Assembly: GCA_900768435.1 (NCBI GenBank)
Contig: CAAGCW010000019.1
Span: 28,417 to 92,416 of the forward strand
Direction: 5' to 3'
From: an uncultured Collinsella sp.
Lineage (GTDB): Bacteria; Actinomycetota; Coriobacteriia; Coriobacteriales; Coriobacteriaceae
DNA length: 64,000 bases
Below, piece after piece: positions 53,909 through 62,315 of this stretch (positions are counted from its first letter, which is position 1; every line of letters begins with the position of its first letter). The notes under the pieces are model-generated. The model made no database searches and was not told where the DNA came from. It was given only the letters and a program-made list of their open reading frames with translations. The position numbers were made by a program, and so were the translations under genes.

Positions 53909-54643
53909 TTACGCAAGCCCCAGGTGCGACTTGACCTCGGCGGCACGACGACGGGACACCGGCACCGTCGAGCTCACGCGGTCGAGCCTGAGCTCCATCA
54001 ACCCCGTGGAGCCAATCTCAACATTGTGCACGTCTTCCAAATTGACCAGATAGCTGCGATGAACGCGAATAAAGCCCTCGGAGCCCAAGCGACGCTCGAG
54101 CGAAGAGATCGACTCATTGATCAGGTAGGTTCCCTCGGCGCAGATGGCGTTGCAAAAATCGGCGCGCGCCTCAAAGTAGCAGACGTCTGCGGCGGGAATG
54201 AACACCTTTTTGCCCCCGCGATCCACCGTCAGACGCAAAGGCTGGCGCGGAGCGTGGACAACACGACGGGCACCCAAGGCTGCCTCGATCTTGTCGAGTG
54301 CCTTTGACAGGCGTGCGTCCTCGACCGGCTTGACGATATAGTCGACCGCATCGAGGTTATACGCATCGGCGGCGAACTCGGCAAACGCCGTCACAAACAC
54401 AACCACCGGCGGCGTCTTTAAGTTCTGCAGCGTCTCGGCAAGCTCAATTCCCGAGCGGCCGGGCATCGTGATGTCCAAAAACAACACGTCGGGCTTGCTC
54501 GAGAGAATCGACTCCACGGCCTCGGTGACATTGCCCGCCTCGGCAATATGCCCCACGCGCGCGTCCTTCTCCAATAGATAGCGTAGCTCAGCCCTGATGG
54601 GAGGCTCGTCATCAACCACCAAGATGTTCCAGCCCTCGGACAT
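53909..54643 (-). CDS. LytTR-family response regulator 2
   Basis: 244 residues. Receiver with Asp57 (VLFLDITMPG) and LytTR domain (KKVFIPAADVCYFEARADFCNAICAE, FIRVHRSYLVNLEDV). Located 35 bp after its kinase. GAGGAAGCGCAC precedes the ATG. Paralogue of the regulator at 48023-48739. Confidence 0.92.
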   Translation of the reverse strand: MSEGWNILVVDDEPPIRAELRYLLEKDARVGHIAEAGNVTEAVESILSSKPDVLFLDITMPGRSGIELAETLQNLKTPPVVVFVTAFAEFAADAYNLDAVDYIVKPVEDARLSKALDKIEAALGARRVVHAPRQPLRLTVDRGGKKVFIPAADVCYFEARADFCNAICAEGTYLINESISSLERRLGSEGFIRVHRSYLVNLEDVHNVEIGSTGLMELRLDRVSSTVPVSRRRAAEVKSHLGLA

Positions 54644-54678
54644 GTGCGCTTCCTCTCTCTTCTCAATATACTCGCGTG

Positions 54679-56070
54679 CTACGCCGTCAACGGCGCCGGC
54701 TCATGCGGCTCGCCGTTCAGCTCGACGATAACCTGCGTCCCCACGTCCTCCTGGGACTCCACGCGCATGCCGGAATCTTCTCCGTAAAAGAAATGGATGC
54801 GCTGAAGCACGTTGAAGAGCGCCAGGCCGCAACCTCGCTTGATGGAGCCGTCGGCGGTAATGCTCTCGGGCTCCTCTCGGCGATGTTGCTCAAACAGATG
54901 CGCGCAGACTTCTTCGCTCATACCGATGCCGTCATCTTCGACGATGATCTCCAAGCCGTCATCGGTCTCAAAAGCCCTAACACGAATAGAAAGCGGCTCG
55001 GTCTCGCGCTGCGCATGCTTGATGCAGTTTTCGAGCAGCGGCTGCAAGATAAACGGCGGCACCAGGCTGTCGCGCACCTCAAAGTCGATGTCGACCGAAA
55101 CGCGCAGACGGCCGTCGCCATAACGAGCCTGCATTAGATTGATATAGCGAGTGCCCTGTTCCACCTCGTGCTCGAGCGTGGTGAGCGTATCGGAATCAGA
55201 AAGCGTCTGACGATAGTAATTGGAAAAGTCGATCAGCAGCGACCGCGCCTTGTCGGGCTCGGTTCGAACGAGCGACACGATGGTGCTGATGGTGTTAAAC
55301 AGAAAATGAGGATCGACCTGCGATTGCAAGGCGCGCAGCTCCACGCGGGCCGTGAGCTCGTCCTGGCGCTCGAGCTCAAAGCTCGCAAGCTGCGTGGAAA
55401 TGAGGTCGGCAAAGCCCGAGGCAAGCGCCGTCTGGCGCATATCGATGCTGCTCAGACGGGGATAATACAGCTCGAGCGTGCCCACGCAATGCCCGCGCAC
55501 GGTAAGCGGTGCGACAATACCGGCGCGCAGGCGCGGAAAGTAGCCACCCGTCTCATTGGAGGCGTCGCGCGAAAACACGCTTTGCTCACCGCTGTTGATC
55601 ACGTTGAGCGTGGTCTTGAGCACCACCGGGGTGCCGGCGGGACACTTTGCCGAATCCTCGCCCCAGCTTGCCAACACCTGCTTGCCGTCGGTAAAGCAGA
55701 TGGCAGAGGCGATAGTTTCGGACAGGATGATCTTAGAGGCGCCCAGGGCAGCTTCGGGCGTAAGGCCGCGCGACGTGTAGGCGAATATTTTTGAAGCGAT
55801 GGCGAGTGTGCGGTCGGTTGCGCTCGATGTGAGGTCGTCGGGAACGACAAAGACGTACGAGAAGAAGAAGCACAGCATGACCAAGCCGGCAATGACGACA
55901 ACGGCCGGAACGGGATTGGGATTATCGGTTAGATCCCAGATGAGCAGCAGGATAAGCAGCGGAACGACAATACCGAGCAAGATGGCTTGAACCACATGCT
56001 GAGCGGTACGAAAGACCTTGGTAGAGTTGTAGCTCTTGCCCAGAATCAGCCTATTGAGATCCACCGTCAT
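54679..56070 (-). CDS. LytS-type sensor histidine kinase 2
   Basis: 463 residues from MTVDLNRL. Two membrane helices (~27-46 and ~55-76), a GAF-like sensor (~85-230, RAGIVAPLTVRGHCVGTLELYY), phospho-His255 in DPHFLFNTISTIV and an ATPase with QPLLENCIKHA and DDGIGM. Same architecture as kinase 1, so the two pairs are products of duplication. AAGGGG stands very close to the chosen ATG, so the exact start is uncertain. Confidence 0.9.
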   Translation of the reverse strand: MTVDLNRLILGKSYNSTKVFRTAQHVVQAILLGIVVPLLILLLIWDLTDNPNPVPAVVVIAGLVMLCFFFSYVFVVPDDLTSSATDRTLAIASKIFAYTSRGLTPEAALGASKIILSETIASAICFTDGKQVLASWGEDSAKCPAGTPVVLKTTLNVINSGEQSVFSRDASNETGGYFPRLRAGIVAPLTVRGHCVGTLELYYPRLSSIDMRQTALASGFADLISTQLASFELERQDELTARVELRALQSQVDPHFLFNTISTIVSLVRTEPDKARSLLIDFSNYYRQTLSDSDTLTTLEHEVEQGTRYINLMQARYGDGRLRVSVDIDFEVRDSLVPPFILQPLLENCIKHAQRETEPLSIRVRAFETDDGLEIIVEDDGIGMSEEVCAHLFEQHRREEPESITADGSIKRGCGLALFNVLQRIHFFYGEDSGMRVESQEDVGTQVIVELNGEPHEPAPLTA

Positions 56071-56097
56071 CCCCTTCTTACTGACGCACCCATAGCA

Positions 56098-56123
56098 ATA
56101 AAGAGGGCCGCAAGCGACCCTCT
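56098..56123 (-). terminator. Terminator of the permease-amidohydrolase operon
   Basis: AGAGGGTCGC and GCGGCCCTCT on the minus strand (one G-U), then TTTATTGC. Confidence 0.6.
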
Positions 56124-56181
56124 CCATTGCATTATGCAATCAAATACTGTGTTTTACATCCAGCCATCGATGAACGGTAGC

Positions 56182-57459
56182 TTAGGCGCTGTACTTGTTT
56201 GCCTCGCCGAAGCTGCCGGCCTCGACAATCCAGCCGTCCTTCATGATGACGTCCATGTTGTCGGTGTTGAGCACGTGGATGTCGGCGGCGACGTCACCGT
56301 TGACGACCAGCAGGTCGGCGCACTTGCCGGCCTCGATGGAACCGGTCTCGTCCTCGATGTGGCACATCTTGGCACCGTTAAGGGTGGCACAGGTGATGGT
56401 CTCGACCGGGGTGAAGCCGATCTTGTCGACGAACTCGTACATCTCCTCGATGGAGCAGGTGCCGTACGGGGTGACGAAGGAGAAGGAGTCGGAGCCGATC
56501 GTCATGACGACGCCGCGCTTCTTGGCCTCGCGCAGGCAGTCGTAGTTGCGCTGCAGCTCCTTCTCGACCAGGGTGCCCTCGTACTTGTCGTGCAGCTCGG
56601 GGACGTAGACGGGCGGATAGGTGGCGTACCAGGTGGGCAGGAAGGCGATCGTCGGGGTGAAGAAGGTGCCCTGCTCGGCCATGAGGTCCATGGTGCGCTC
56701 ATCGATATCGAAGCCGTGAATCAGCTGCTCGCAGCCAAAGCGAACGGAATCGTAGGCAGCGGCGTGGTTGTTGTAGCAGTGGCTCCACACGGGGATGCCG
56801 ACCATCTTGGCCTCTTCGACCACAGCCTGGATCTCCTCGGAGCAGTAGTGCTGGTCGCGGCCGGAGTCCCAGCGCCAGATGCCGCCACCGGTAGCCCAGA
56901 TCTTGATGGCATCGGGGTTCTCGCGCAGGCGACGACGGACGGCCTTGCGCAGATCCCAAGGACCGTCGACCTGATCGCCCCAGGGGTGCGATTCCTTGTT
57001 GAGCTCCTGGCTGCAGTGGTGGGAGTCGCCGTGGCCGGCAACGCGGCAGAAGCCGAGGCCGGTGGCCAGAACGCGCGGGCCCTTAAAGACGCCCTTGTCG
57101 ATGCAGTCACGGATCTGGATACCAAAGCGGCCGATCTCGCAGACGGTGGTGAGACCGTGGGTAAGGCAGTCGTAGGCCTGCTTGACGGCGACGGCCTGCT
57201 TCTCGAGGAGCGGCTGCATGACCCAATCGGTGTCATCGTCGGTCAGGTTGCCCGAGAAGTGCAGGTGGGTGTCGATCAGGCCGGGAAGGACGGTCTTCCC
57301 GGCGGCGTCGATAACCTCAACGCCCTCGGGAAGGTCCTGCATAGTGCCGGCGTACTCGATCTTGCCGTTGTCGTCGACGAGAACGAGGGAGTTCTCGACC
57401 GGCTCGGCACCGGTACCGTCGATGAGCTTGCCGCCAACGATTGCATACTTAGTGGACAT
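56182..57459 (-). CDS. Metal-dependent amidohydrolase (peptidase M38-like)
   Basis: 425 residues. Metal ligands in order: His65/His67 (DTHLHFSG), probable carboxylated Lys186 (AIKIWATGGG), His227 (SHCYNN), His248 (IHGFDID), Asp324 (IGSDSF). Resembles imidazolonepropionase/prolidase-like enzymes that hydrolyse dipeptides or cyclic amides. The substrate is unknown. It follows the APC permease by 130 bp on the same strand, so it probably degrades what the permease imports. GGAGG precedes the start. Confidence 0.88.
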   Translation of the reverse strand: MSTKYAIVGGKLIDGTGAEPVENSLVLVDDNGKIEYAGTMQDLPEGVEVIDAAGKTVLPGLIDTHLHFSGNLTDDDTDWVMQPLLEKQAVAVKQAYDCLTHGLTTVCEIGRFGIQIRDCIDKGVFKGPRVLATGLGFCRVAGHGDSHHCSQELNKESHPWGDQVDGPWDLRKAVRRRLRENPDAIKIWATGGGIWRWDSGRDQHYCSEEIQAVVEEAKMVGIPVWSHCYNNHAAAYDSVRFGCEQLIHGFDIDERTMDLMAEQGTFFTPTIAFLPTWYATYPPVYVPELHDKYEGTLVEKELQRNYDCLREAKKRGVVMTIGSDSFSFVTPYGTCSIEEMYEFVDKIGFTPVETITCATLNGAKMCHIEDETGSIEAGKCADLLVVNGDVAADIHVLNTDNMDVIMKDGWIVEAGSFGEANKYSA

Positions 57460-57589
57460 GGTTCCTCCTTATGGATCCATATAGTGGGCGAGGCCGTGTT
57501 GGGTTTGGCCTCACAAAGCTACCCAAGTGGTGCCGGGTTCGGTGCGCGGGAGAGAGGCTCCCGCGCACCCGATCCGCCCCGGCAAGGCG

Positions 57590-59041
57590 CTACTTTTTGC
57601 GGGAATTGGTGAAAGCCATGAGGGCCAGGCCAATAGCCAACCAGCCGATCACGATGCTCCACTCCACCATGTTGAGGGAGGCGGGAGAGAACGGAATCAC
57701 GAGCAGGCCGATGATGATGGCGCAGGCAGCGATAGCGAGGCCGATGCCAAACTTGCCGCCGGGCACCTCGTAGGGACGAGGCAGGTCGGGCTCGGTGAAG
57801 CGCATGCGCAGGCAGGCGAGGGCGACCATGCCGCAGGAGAAGATGAAGGCGAGGGCCGACACGTTGGTCAGAGGAATGAGCATGTTCTTGCCCAGGAACG
57901 GACCGATGACGGTGATGACGCCCAGGACGACGCAGGCGAGCTTGGGAGCGCCGGACTTGGGGTCGACCTCGGCGAATTTCTCGGGCAGCTGGCCCTTGCG
58001 GCCCATGGCAAGCATGATGCGGCTCGTGGCGCCGTAGAAGGAGTTCATCGGGCCCATGGGTCCAAGCGTGGCGATGACGAGCATGGCCAGGTACAGGAGC
58101 ATGTTGATGCCCTTGAGGCAGGCAAGCGCGGGAACTGGGCTCTTAACAAACTCATGCCAGTCGAGGATGGTGCCGAACGAGTAGATGCAGACCATGTAGA
58201 AGCCGCCGGCGGCCAGCAGGGCCAGGGAGATGATCTTGCCGAACTTGTTCCAGTTGAGGCCCTCGGCTGCTTCCTCAGCCTGCTGAGGAATGGTATCGAA
58301 GCCGGCGTAGAAGAACGGGGTCAGAACCAGGACCGACACGATGCCGGCGAACAGGCTGGTGCCCTCGGTAGCGGGCTTGCCGCCGCCAGCACCGGTGACC
58401 TGGGAGAACACGGGCATGGCGTGTTCCGGCGAACCGGTGAACAGCGAGACACCCATGGCAAGCAGCATGCCGCAGAGCAGAGCCTTGGTCAGGAAGGCCT
58501 GGAGCTTGGCGGCCGAGCTGGCACCGCGGAAGTTGAGGAAGATGACGTAGACTGCAAAGCCGAGCGCGATTAGCGTCGGGAACAAGTAAACGTCGGCGCC
58601 CAAGATGGTGTAGAGCTTGACGGCGCGCAGCCACTCAAGACCGGGCAGGCTGCCGAACATCTCGGACACGAGGGTTGAAATGGCGATGGCCTCCCACGGG
58701 CACAGGATGCCGTTGCCCAGGGCCAGGAGCCAACCGGTGATGTAGCTCAGCGTACGGCCAAAGCTACGGTCGACATACTCGACGATGCCGCCCGAGATGG
58801 GGATAGCAGCCGTGAGCTCACCGAAAACAGCTCCGACGGGCACGAGGAAGATTGCACCCAAGAGGAATGCGATCATAGCGGGAACGGGACCGCCGCCCAC
58901 GACCATCCAGTCGCCGACCTGCAGGACCCAACCAGTACCGATGATGGCACCGAAACCGATGGTGAAGAAGTTCCAGAGCGAAAGCGTTTTCTTCATGCCG
59001 CCGTTACCTTCGACTGCAACTTCTGCGTTCTTGTCCGCCAT
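57590..59041 (-). CDS. APC-family amino acid permease
   Basis: 483 residues, twelve helices. The first helix has FFTIGFGAIIGTGWVLQVGD, the substrate-backbone GxG motif of APC transporters, and the sixth region GFDTIPQQAEEAAEGLNWNKFGK is conserved. Imports amino acids or small peptides. The gene is upstream of the amidohydrolase. AGGAGGGG precedes the ATG. Confidence 0.92.
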   Translation of the reverse strand: MADKNAEVAVEGNGGMKKTLSLWNFFTIGFGAIIGTGWVLQVGDWMVVGGGPVPAMIAFLLGAIFLVPVGAVFGELTAAIPISGGIVEYVDRSFGRTLSYITGWLLALGNGILCPWEAIAISTLVSEMFGSLPGLEWLRAVKLYTILGADVYLFPTLIALGFAVYVIFLNFRGASSAAKLQAFLTKALLCGMLLAMGVSLFTGSPEHAMPVFSQVTGAGGGKPATEGTSLFAGIVSVLVLTPFFYAGFDTIPQQAEEAAEGLNWNKFGKIISLALLAAGGFYMVCIYSFGTILDWHEFVKSPVPALACLKGINMLLYLAMLVIATLGPMGPMNSFYGATSRIMLAMGRKGQLPEKFAEVDPKSGAPKLACVVLGVITVIGPFLGKNMLIPLTNVSALAFIFSCGMVALACLRMRFTEPDLPRPYEVPGGKFGIGLAIAACAIIIGLLVIPFSPASLNMVEWSIVIGWLAIGLALMAFTNSRKK

Positions 59042-59061
59042 TGTTCCCCTCCTTTCCTTAT

Positions 59062-59110
59062 TGACGCCTCTTTGGCGTCACCCCTTGCGCGGTCTGTTTT
59101 GCCGCGCGCT
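59062..59110 (-). promoter_or_regulatory. Two small hairpins in the permease leader
   Basis: GACGCC/GGCGTC (59063-59068, 59074-59079) and GCGCGG/CCGCGC (59087-59092, ~59102-59107) lie directly before the permease ribosome site. They could shape initiation or attenuation; no known riboswitch was recognised. The rest of 59042-59397 is the divergent promoter region of the permease and the C39-like gene. Confidence 0.35.
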
Positions 59111-59397
59111 TTTATTCCGTGGCTTTAAGATACGGCCTTGGCACAGCAGCGCCGCTTGTGGCTCGACCGAAGGCAGAACTGCAAAACGAGCGGCGCCGTT
59201 TTTGGGACGAACGGCGGAAGACGTCATTCGTCTTGGACGCTTTCATCTTGTCTGCTTTTGAATACCTGTTGCCGTGACGCTTGGCGCGCGGCGCGGCAAC
59301 GTTCATACCATTTGTCAGGCTTTTGGCGCACATACCCATGTGTCGTGGATCTTTTTATGTAGGATAGACAAGTTACACACGAGGCAAGGTGATTCGA

Positions 59398-60399
59398 ATG
59401 GCATACGGATACAATGACGGCGACCAACGGCCACAAAGCGTGCGCCTTGCCGGCCGCACCACGCCAACGCCCAGAAGCACCTCCGACAACGACAACCCGC
59501 AGCGCCCCCAAGAGCAGCTCGGGGCTTCTTCGCGGAAACAAAGCCGTACCGTGCAGCGGTCAGGCCGCGTGAGTACGAGCACACGCCAACGCCAGACCGA
59601 CACATCGCAGCCACGCCGCTACGATAGCCGTAAGACCGACTACTACGTTAAGCGTTCCTTTGCGCGACCTCAACGCGATCGCGGCAATTCCGCCCCTCGT
59701 CCCGCGTCGCATACCACAAGCCACGCGCTTCCGGCCCGCCGCCTACGCCTTGCGCTTTGCTCCATCGCCGCCTGCCTCGTCTTTGTGTTTTTGGGATCCT
59801 GTATCTCTCACGGATCAGCCGGTCTCGAGCCCACTGCCGAGGACAAGCTGCTTAAAGCTCCCGTCGCACCCGGTTACTCCTTTGCGTTCTCGACCCCACG
59901 CTCACAGTGGAGTGCCGGCACCATGCCCCGCATCTACCAAATTGACCCCGCATGGTCGGAGCTGCCCTATGCCGGTGGCACTATTCGCGAAAACGCTTGC
60001 GGTCCCACTTGCCTCACCATGGTCTATATCTTTAAGACCGGCCACACCGATAAGACGCCGGTCGATATATGCGCACTGGCCGAAGCCGGCAACTACGCCC
60101 CCACTGGTGCCACCGAGTGGTCGTTTATGACAAACGGCGCGTGGCAGCTGGGGCTCAACGGAACACAGCTCTATAACGATCGCGAATCGATTACCCAAGC
60201 ACTTCGCTCGGGTGCGCCCGTCATCGCCGCAGTGCGCCCCGGCACGTTTACCAACGTAGGCCACTATATCGTGCTCTACGGCATCGACGATGCCAACCAG
60301 ATTGGCGTCTACGACCCCAACTCGGCCAGCCGCAGCGCCCGCCGCTGGGGCGTGGTGGAGGTCCTCAACGAAATCGAAGCCATGTGGGCCTACTACTAG
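59398..60399 (+). CDS. Membrane-anchored C39-like cysteine peptidase
   Basis: 333 residues. The first ~110 are disordered, rich in Arg, Ser, Thr and Gln, and predicted cytoplasmic. One membrane helix (~116-135) follows, and a C39-like papain-fold domain outside the cell has Cys201 (ENACGPTCLTMVY), His289 (NVGHYIVLYGI) and Asp306 (GVYDPNS). It may cleave peptides at the cell surface. ATG 59398 has AAGG 8 nt upstream. Similar architecture to Gram-positive surface peptidases with unknown substrates. Confidence 0.85.
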   Translation: MAYGYNDGDQRPQSVRLAGRTTPTPRSTSDNDNPQRPQEQLGASSRKQSRTVQRSGRVSTSTRQRQTDTSQPRRYDSRKTDYYVKRSFARPQRDRGNSAPRPASHTTSHALPARRLRLALCSIAACLVFVFLGSCISHGSAGLEPTAEDKLLKAPVAPGYSFAFSTPRSQWSAGTMPRIYQIDPAWSELPYAGGTIRENACGPTCLTMVYIFKTGHTDKTPVDICALAEAGNYAPTGATEWSFMTNGAWQLGLNGTQLYNDRESITQALRSGAPVIAAVRPGTFTNVGHYIVLYGIDDANQIGVYDPNSASRSARRWGVVEVLNEIEAMWAYY

Positions 60400-60413
60400 T
60401 CATTGGGGACACT

Positions 60414-60746
60414 CATTGGGGACAGACTTAAATGAGTAGTCCCAGATTGCCAGGAACCGCCGGTACGGAAAGCGCATCCCACTTTGGAACTCAATGGTGA
60501 GATGCGCTTTCCGCTAGCGGTCCGTTTGGGAAACAAAATCCCGCTTTTCGGCCAAATTCCGGGATGCATTTTCCCGTTGAGGACCTCAGGGGAAACTAGA
60601 TCCCGTTTTGGACGTTCATTCTGGGATGCACTTTCCGCAGTTGATCGACAGTGGCCTGTAAGGACTGTCCCAAGCTGCCGGCAGGAAAGGAACGTCCCCA
60701 AGTGCGGGTTTCCGCAGACATTGGGGACAGACTTAAATGAATAGTC
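60414..60746. repeat. REP-like repeat cluster
   Basis: A 28-bp direct repeat, beginning CATTGGGGACAGACTTAAAT, occurs at 60414-60441 and 60719-60746 with one mismatch. Between them are three GATGC(A/G)(C/T)TTTCC units (60501, 60563, 60635) and an imperfect hairpin (GGAAAGCGCATC with GATGCGCTTTCC). No protein-coding evidence. Confidence 0.65.
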
Positions 60747-60751
60747 GTTGA

Positions 60752-60787
60752 GGACGTTCTTGTTTGACTAGTCGTTTAAGAACGTCC
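60752..60787. repeat. Palindrome at the IS110 insertion site
   Basis: GGACGTTCTT (60752-60761) pairs with AAGAACGTCC (60778-60787), enclosing GACTAGTC. It directly precedes the insertion and looks like a REP unit that served as its target. Confidence 0.6.
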
Positions 60788-61036
60788 ATTACAGTCGAAA
60801 TTGTCAGCCCGGGCCCGTCTCGGGCTACGATTGAGGCGCGCCCAGAACGGGCCGCCGACCGGGCGCCCGCGCACGGCCGAACGTCCCTGCCCCCGAGAGG
60901 GCCCGTTGGGTGCTGCCGGCGCGGGACGCGCCGCCCCCGACGGCTGATAGGAAAGTGCCGGGCAGAGGCCGCGGCTGGTAATGTGAGTGCCGAGGGGGAG
61001 GCCATCCGGTCGAACGACTACCGGAAGGATACCACC
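60788..61036 (+). ncRNA. Candidate IS110 bridge RNA leader
   Basis: A long non-coding leader before an IS110 recombinase is where the guide (bridge) RNA is encoded in this group. Several hairpins can form (AGCCCG with CGGGCT at 60806-60826; others in 60840-60930). No ORF support. Specificity loops could not be assigned by eye. Confidence 0.45.
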
Positions 61037-62170
61037 GTGAAAGCGCCATCGACCAGACCAGGGGCCGTGCTCGGCCTAGACGTCGGCAAGTCCTCCCACT
61101 GGGCCTGCCTGATCGACCGCGGCGGGAAGGTGCTGGCCAGCGCCCCCGTCCGCAACCGGGAGGGCGCTCTCGACGCGCTGTTCTCCTCCGCGCCCGCCGG
61201 CACGCTCGTCGTGGTCGACCAGTTCCGCAACATAGGGTCCCTCGCCGTGCGGCGCGCCCGCGCCGCGGGGCTCGAGGTCGCCTACCTGCCCGGCCTCGCC
61301 GCCAGCCGCGCCGCCGGGCTGTTCGCCGGCGAGGCCAAGACCGACGAGCGCGACGCCGAGGTGATCGCGCGGACCGCCCTGGGCGTGCCGGACTCCCTGT
61401 CGGGGGTCCCGGGCCGCGGCGAGGCCCTCGAGGCCGCCCGCGCCCTCTCCTCCCAGCGCGACCACGTCGTGGCCTGCGCGACCAGGGACAAGAACCGCCT
61501 GCGCGCGGTTCTGCTCGAGTCCTGCCCGGCCCTCGAGGCCGCGGTCGACCTGTCGGACCGCCGGTGGCTGGAGCTGCTCGCCGGGTTCGGCGGGGCGTGG
61601 GGGATCGCCCGCTCGGGGGCCGAGGGGCCGCAGGCCGAGGCCGCCGGGGAGGCCGCGGCCGCCTCGACCGCGCCGCCGCCGGCGCTCATCGAGGCCGAGA
61701 ACAGGCAGGTCAGGTTCCTCGCCGCCCGGATATCGGAGGCCCTCGACGAGGCCGGGGCCCTCGAGGCCGAGACGGCGGGGCTGCTCGAGGGCGACGAGAC
61801 CTACGCGTGCCTGCTCACCGTGCCCGGCATCGGGCCGAGGACGGCGGCGCAGCTCGCGGTATCGGTCGACATCGCGAGGTTCCCGGACCACGACCACCTG
61901 GCCTCGTACTGCGGCATAGCCCCGAGGGTGAGGAGCTCCGGCACGTCGGTGAGGTCGGTCAGGGCGTCCAGGCGGGGCGACGCGAGGCTCAAGTCGCTCC
62001 TGATCTTCTCGTGCAACAGCCTGGTGAGGTCGTCGGGACGCTACGGCGAGTACTACCGGGCCTGCAGGGCGAGGGGCATGGGCCACGGCAGGGCCCTCAA
62101 GGCCGTCGCGAGGAAGAGGCTCAGGGCGATATACGCCGTGATGCGGGACCGGGCGCCCTACCGGGAGTAG
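61037..62170 (+). CDS. IS110-family recombinase/transposase
   Basis: 377 residues. The DEDD-type N-terminal domain begins VLGLDVGKSSHWACL (Asp15), with AGEAKTDERDAEVIA carrying further acidic residues; a Transposase_20 C-terminal part has LTVPGIGPRTAAQLA and HLASYCGIAPRVRSSGTS. A GTG start (61037) follows AAGGA by 7 nt. The frame is open upstream to 60764 but this overlaps the structured leader. It appears intact, so the element may be active. Confidence 0.9.
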   Translation: MKAPSTRPGAVLGLDVGKSSHWACLIDRGGKVLASAPVRNREGALDALFSSAPAGTLVVVDQFRNIGSLAVRRARAAGLEVAYLPGLAASRAAGLFAGEAKTDERDAEVIARTALGVPDSLSGVPGRGEALEAARALSSQRDHVVACATRDKNRLRAVLLESCPALEAAVDLSDRRWLELLAGFGGAWGIARSGAEGPQAEAAGEAAAASTAPPPALIEAENRQVRFLAARISEALDEAGALEAETAGLLEGDETYACLLTVPGIGPRTAAQLAVSVDIARFPDHDHLASYCGIAPRVRSSGTSVRSVRASRRGDARLKSLLIFSCNSLVRSSGRYGEYYRACRARGMGHGRALKAVARKRLRAIYAVMRDRAPYRE

Positions 62171-62217
62171 TCCCAGGGGTTGACAAAACTATAGGAACAC
62201 ATGACTAGGTGAATAGC

Positions 62218-62249
62218 AAAAGCCCCGCAGTCGGAGCGGACTGCGGGGC
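62218..62249 (-). terminator. Terminator of arcC
   Basis: GCCCCGCAGTC (62222-62232) and GACTGCGGGGC (62239-62249), then TTTTGC on the minus strand. Confidence 0.88.
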
Positions 62250-62315
62250 CCATGAAGAGAGGCTAGTTTGTGGGCGCTTTGCCTGGCGCCCACGAGAGAT
62301 GCAACAGAGTAGAGG

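Larger units (their letters stand above)
60788..62201 (+). mobile_element. IS110-family insertion sequence
   Basis: About 1.4 kb, boundaries approximate because IS110 elements lack terminal inverted repeats. It contains one recombinase (61037-62170) and a ~250-bp GC-rich leader. On the left it abuts a REP-like palindrome ending AAGAACGTCC; on the right the host sequence resumes near ATGACTAGG. TGACTAG occurs at 60765 and at 62202 and may mark the duplicated core. More GC-rich than flanking DNA. Confidence 0.75.

Noticed and set aside
59062..59110. Known riboswitch class in the permease leader
   Set aside because: Only two short hairpins; no conserved riboswitch core could be matched.
60764..61036. 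N-terminal extension of the IS110 recombinase
   Set aside because: No ribosome site upstream, and the conserved recombinase begins just after the GTG at 61037, which has AAGGA.
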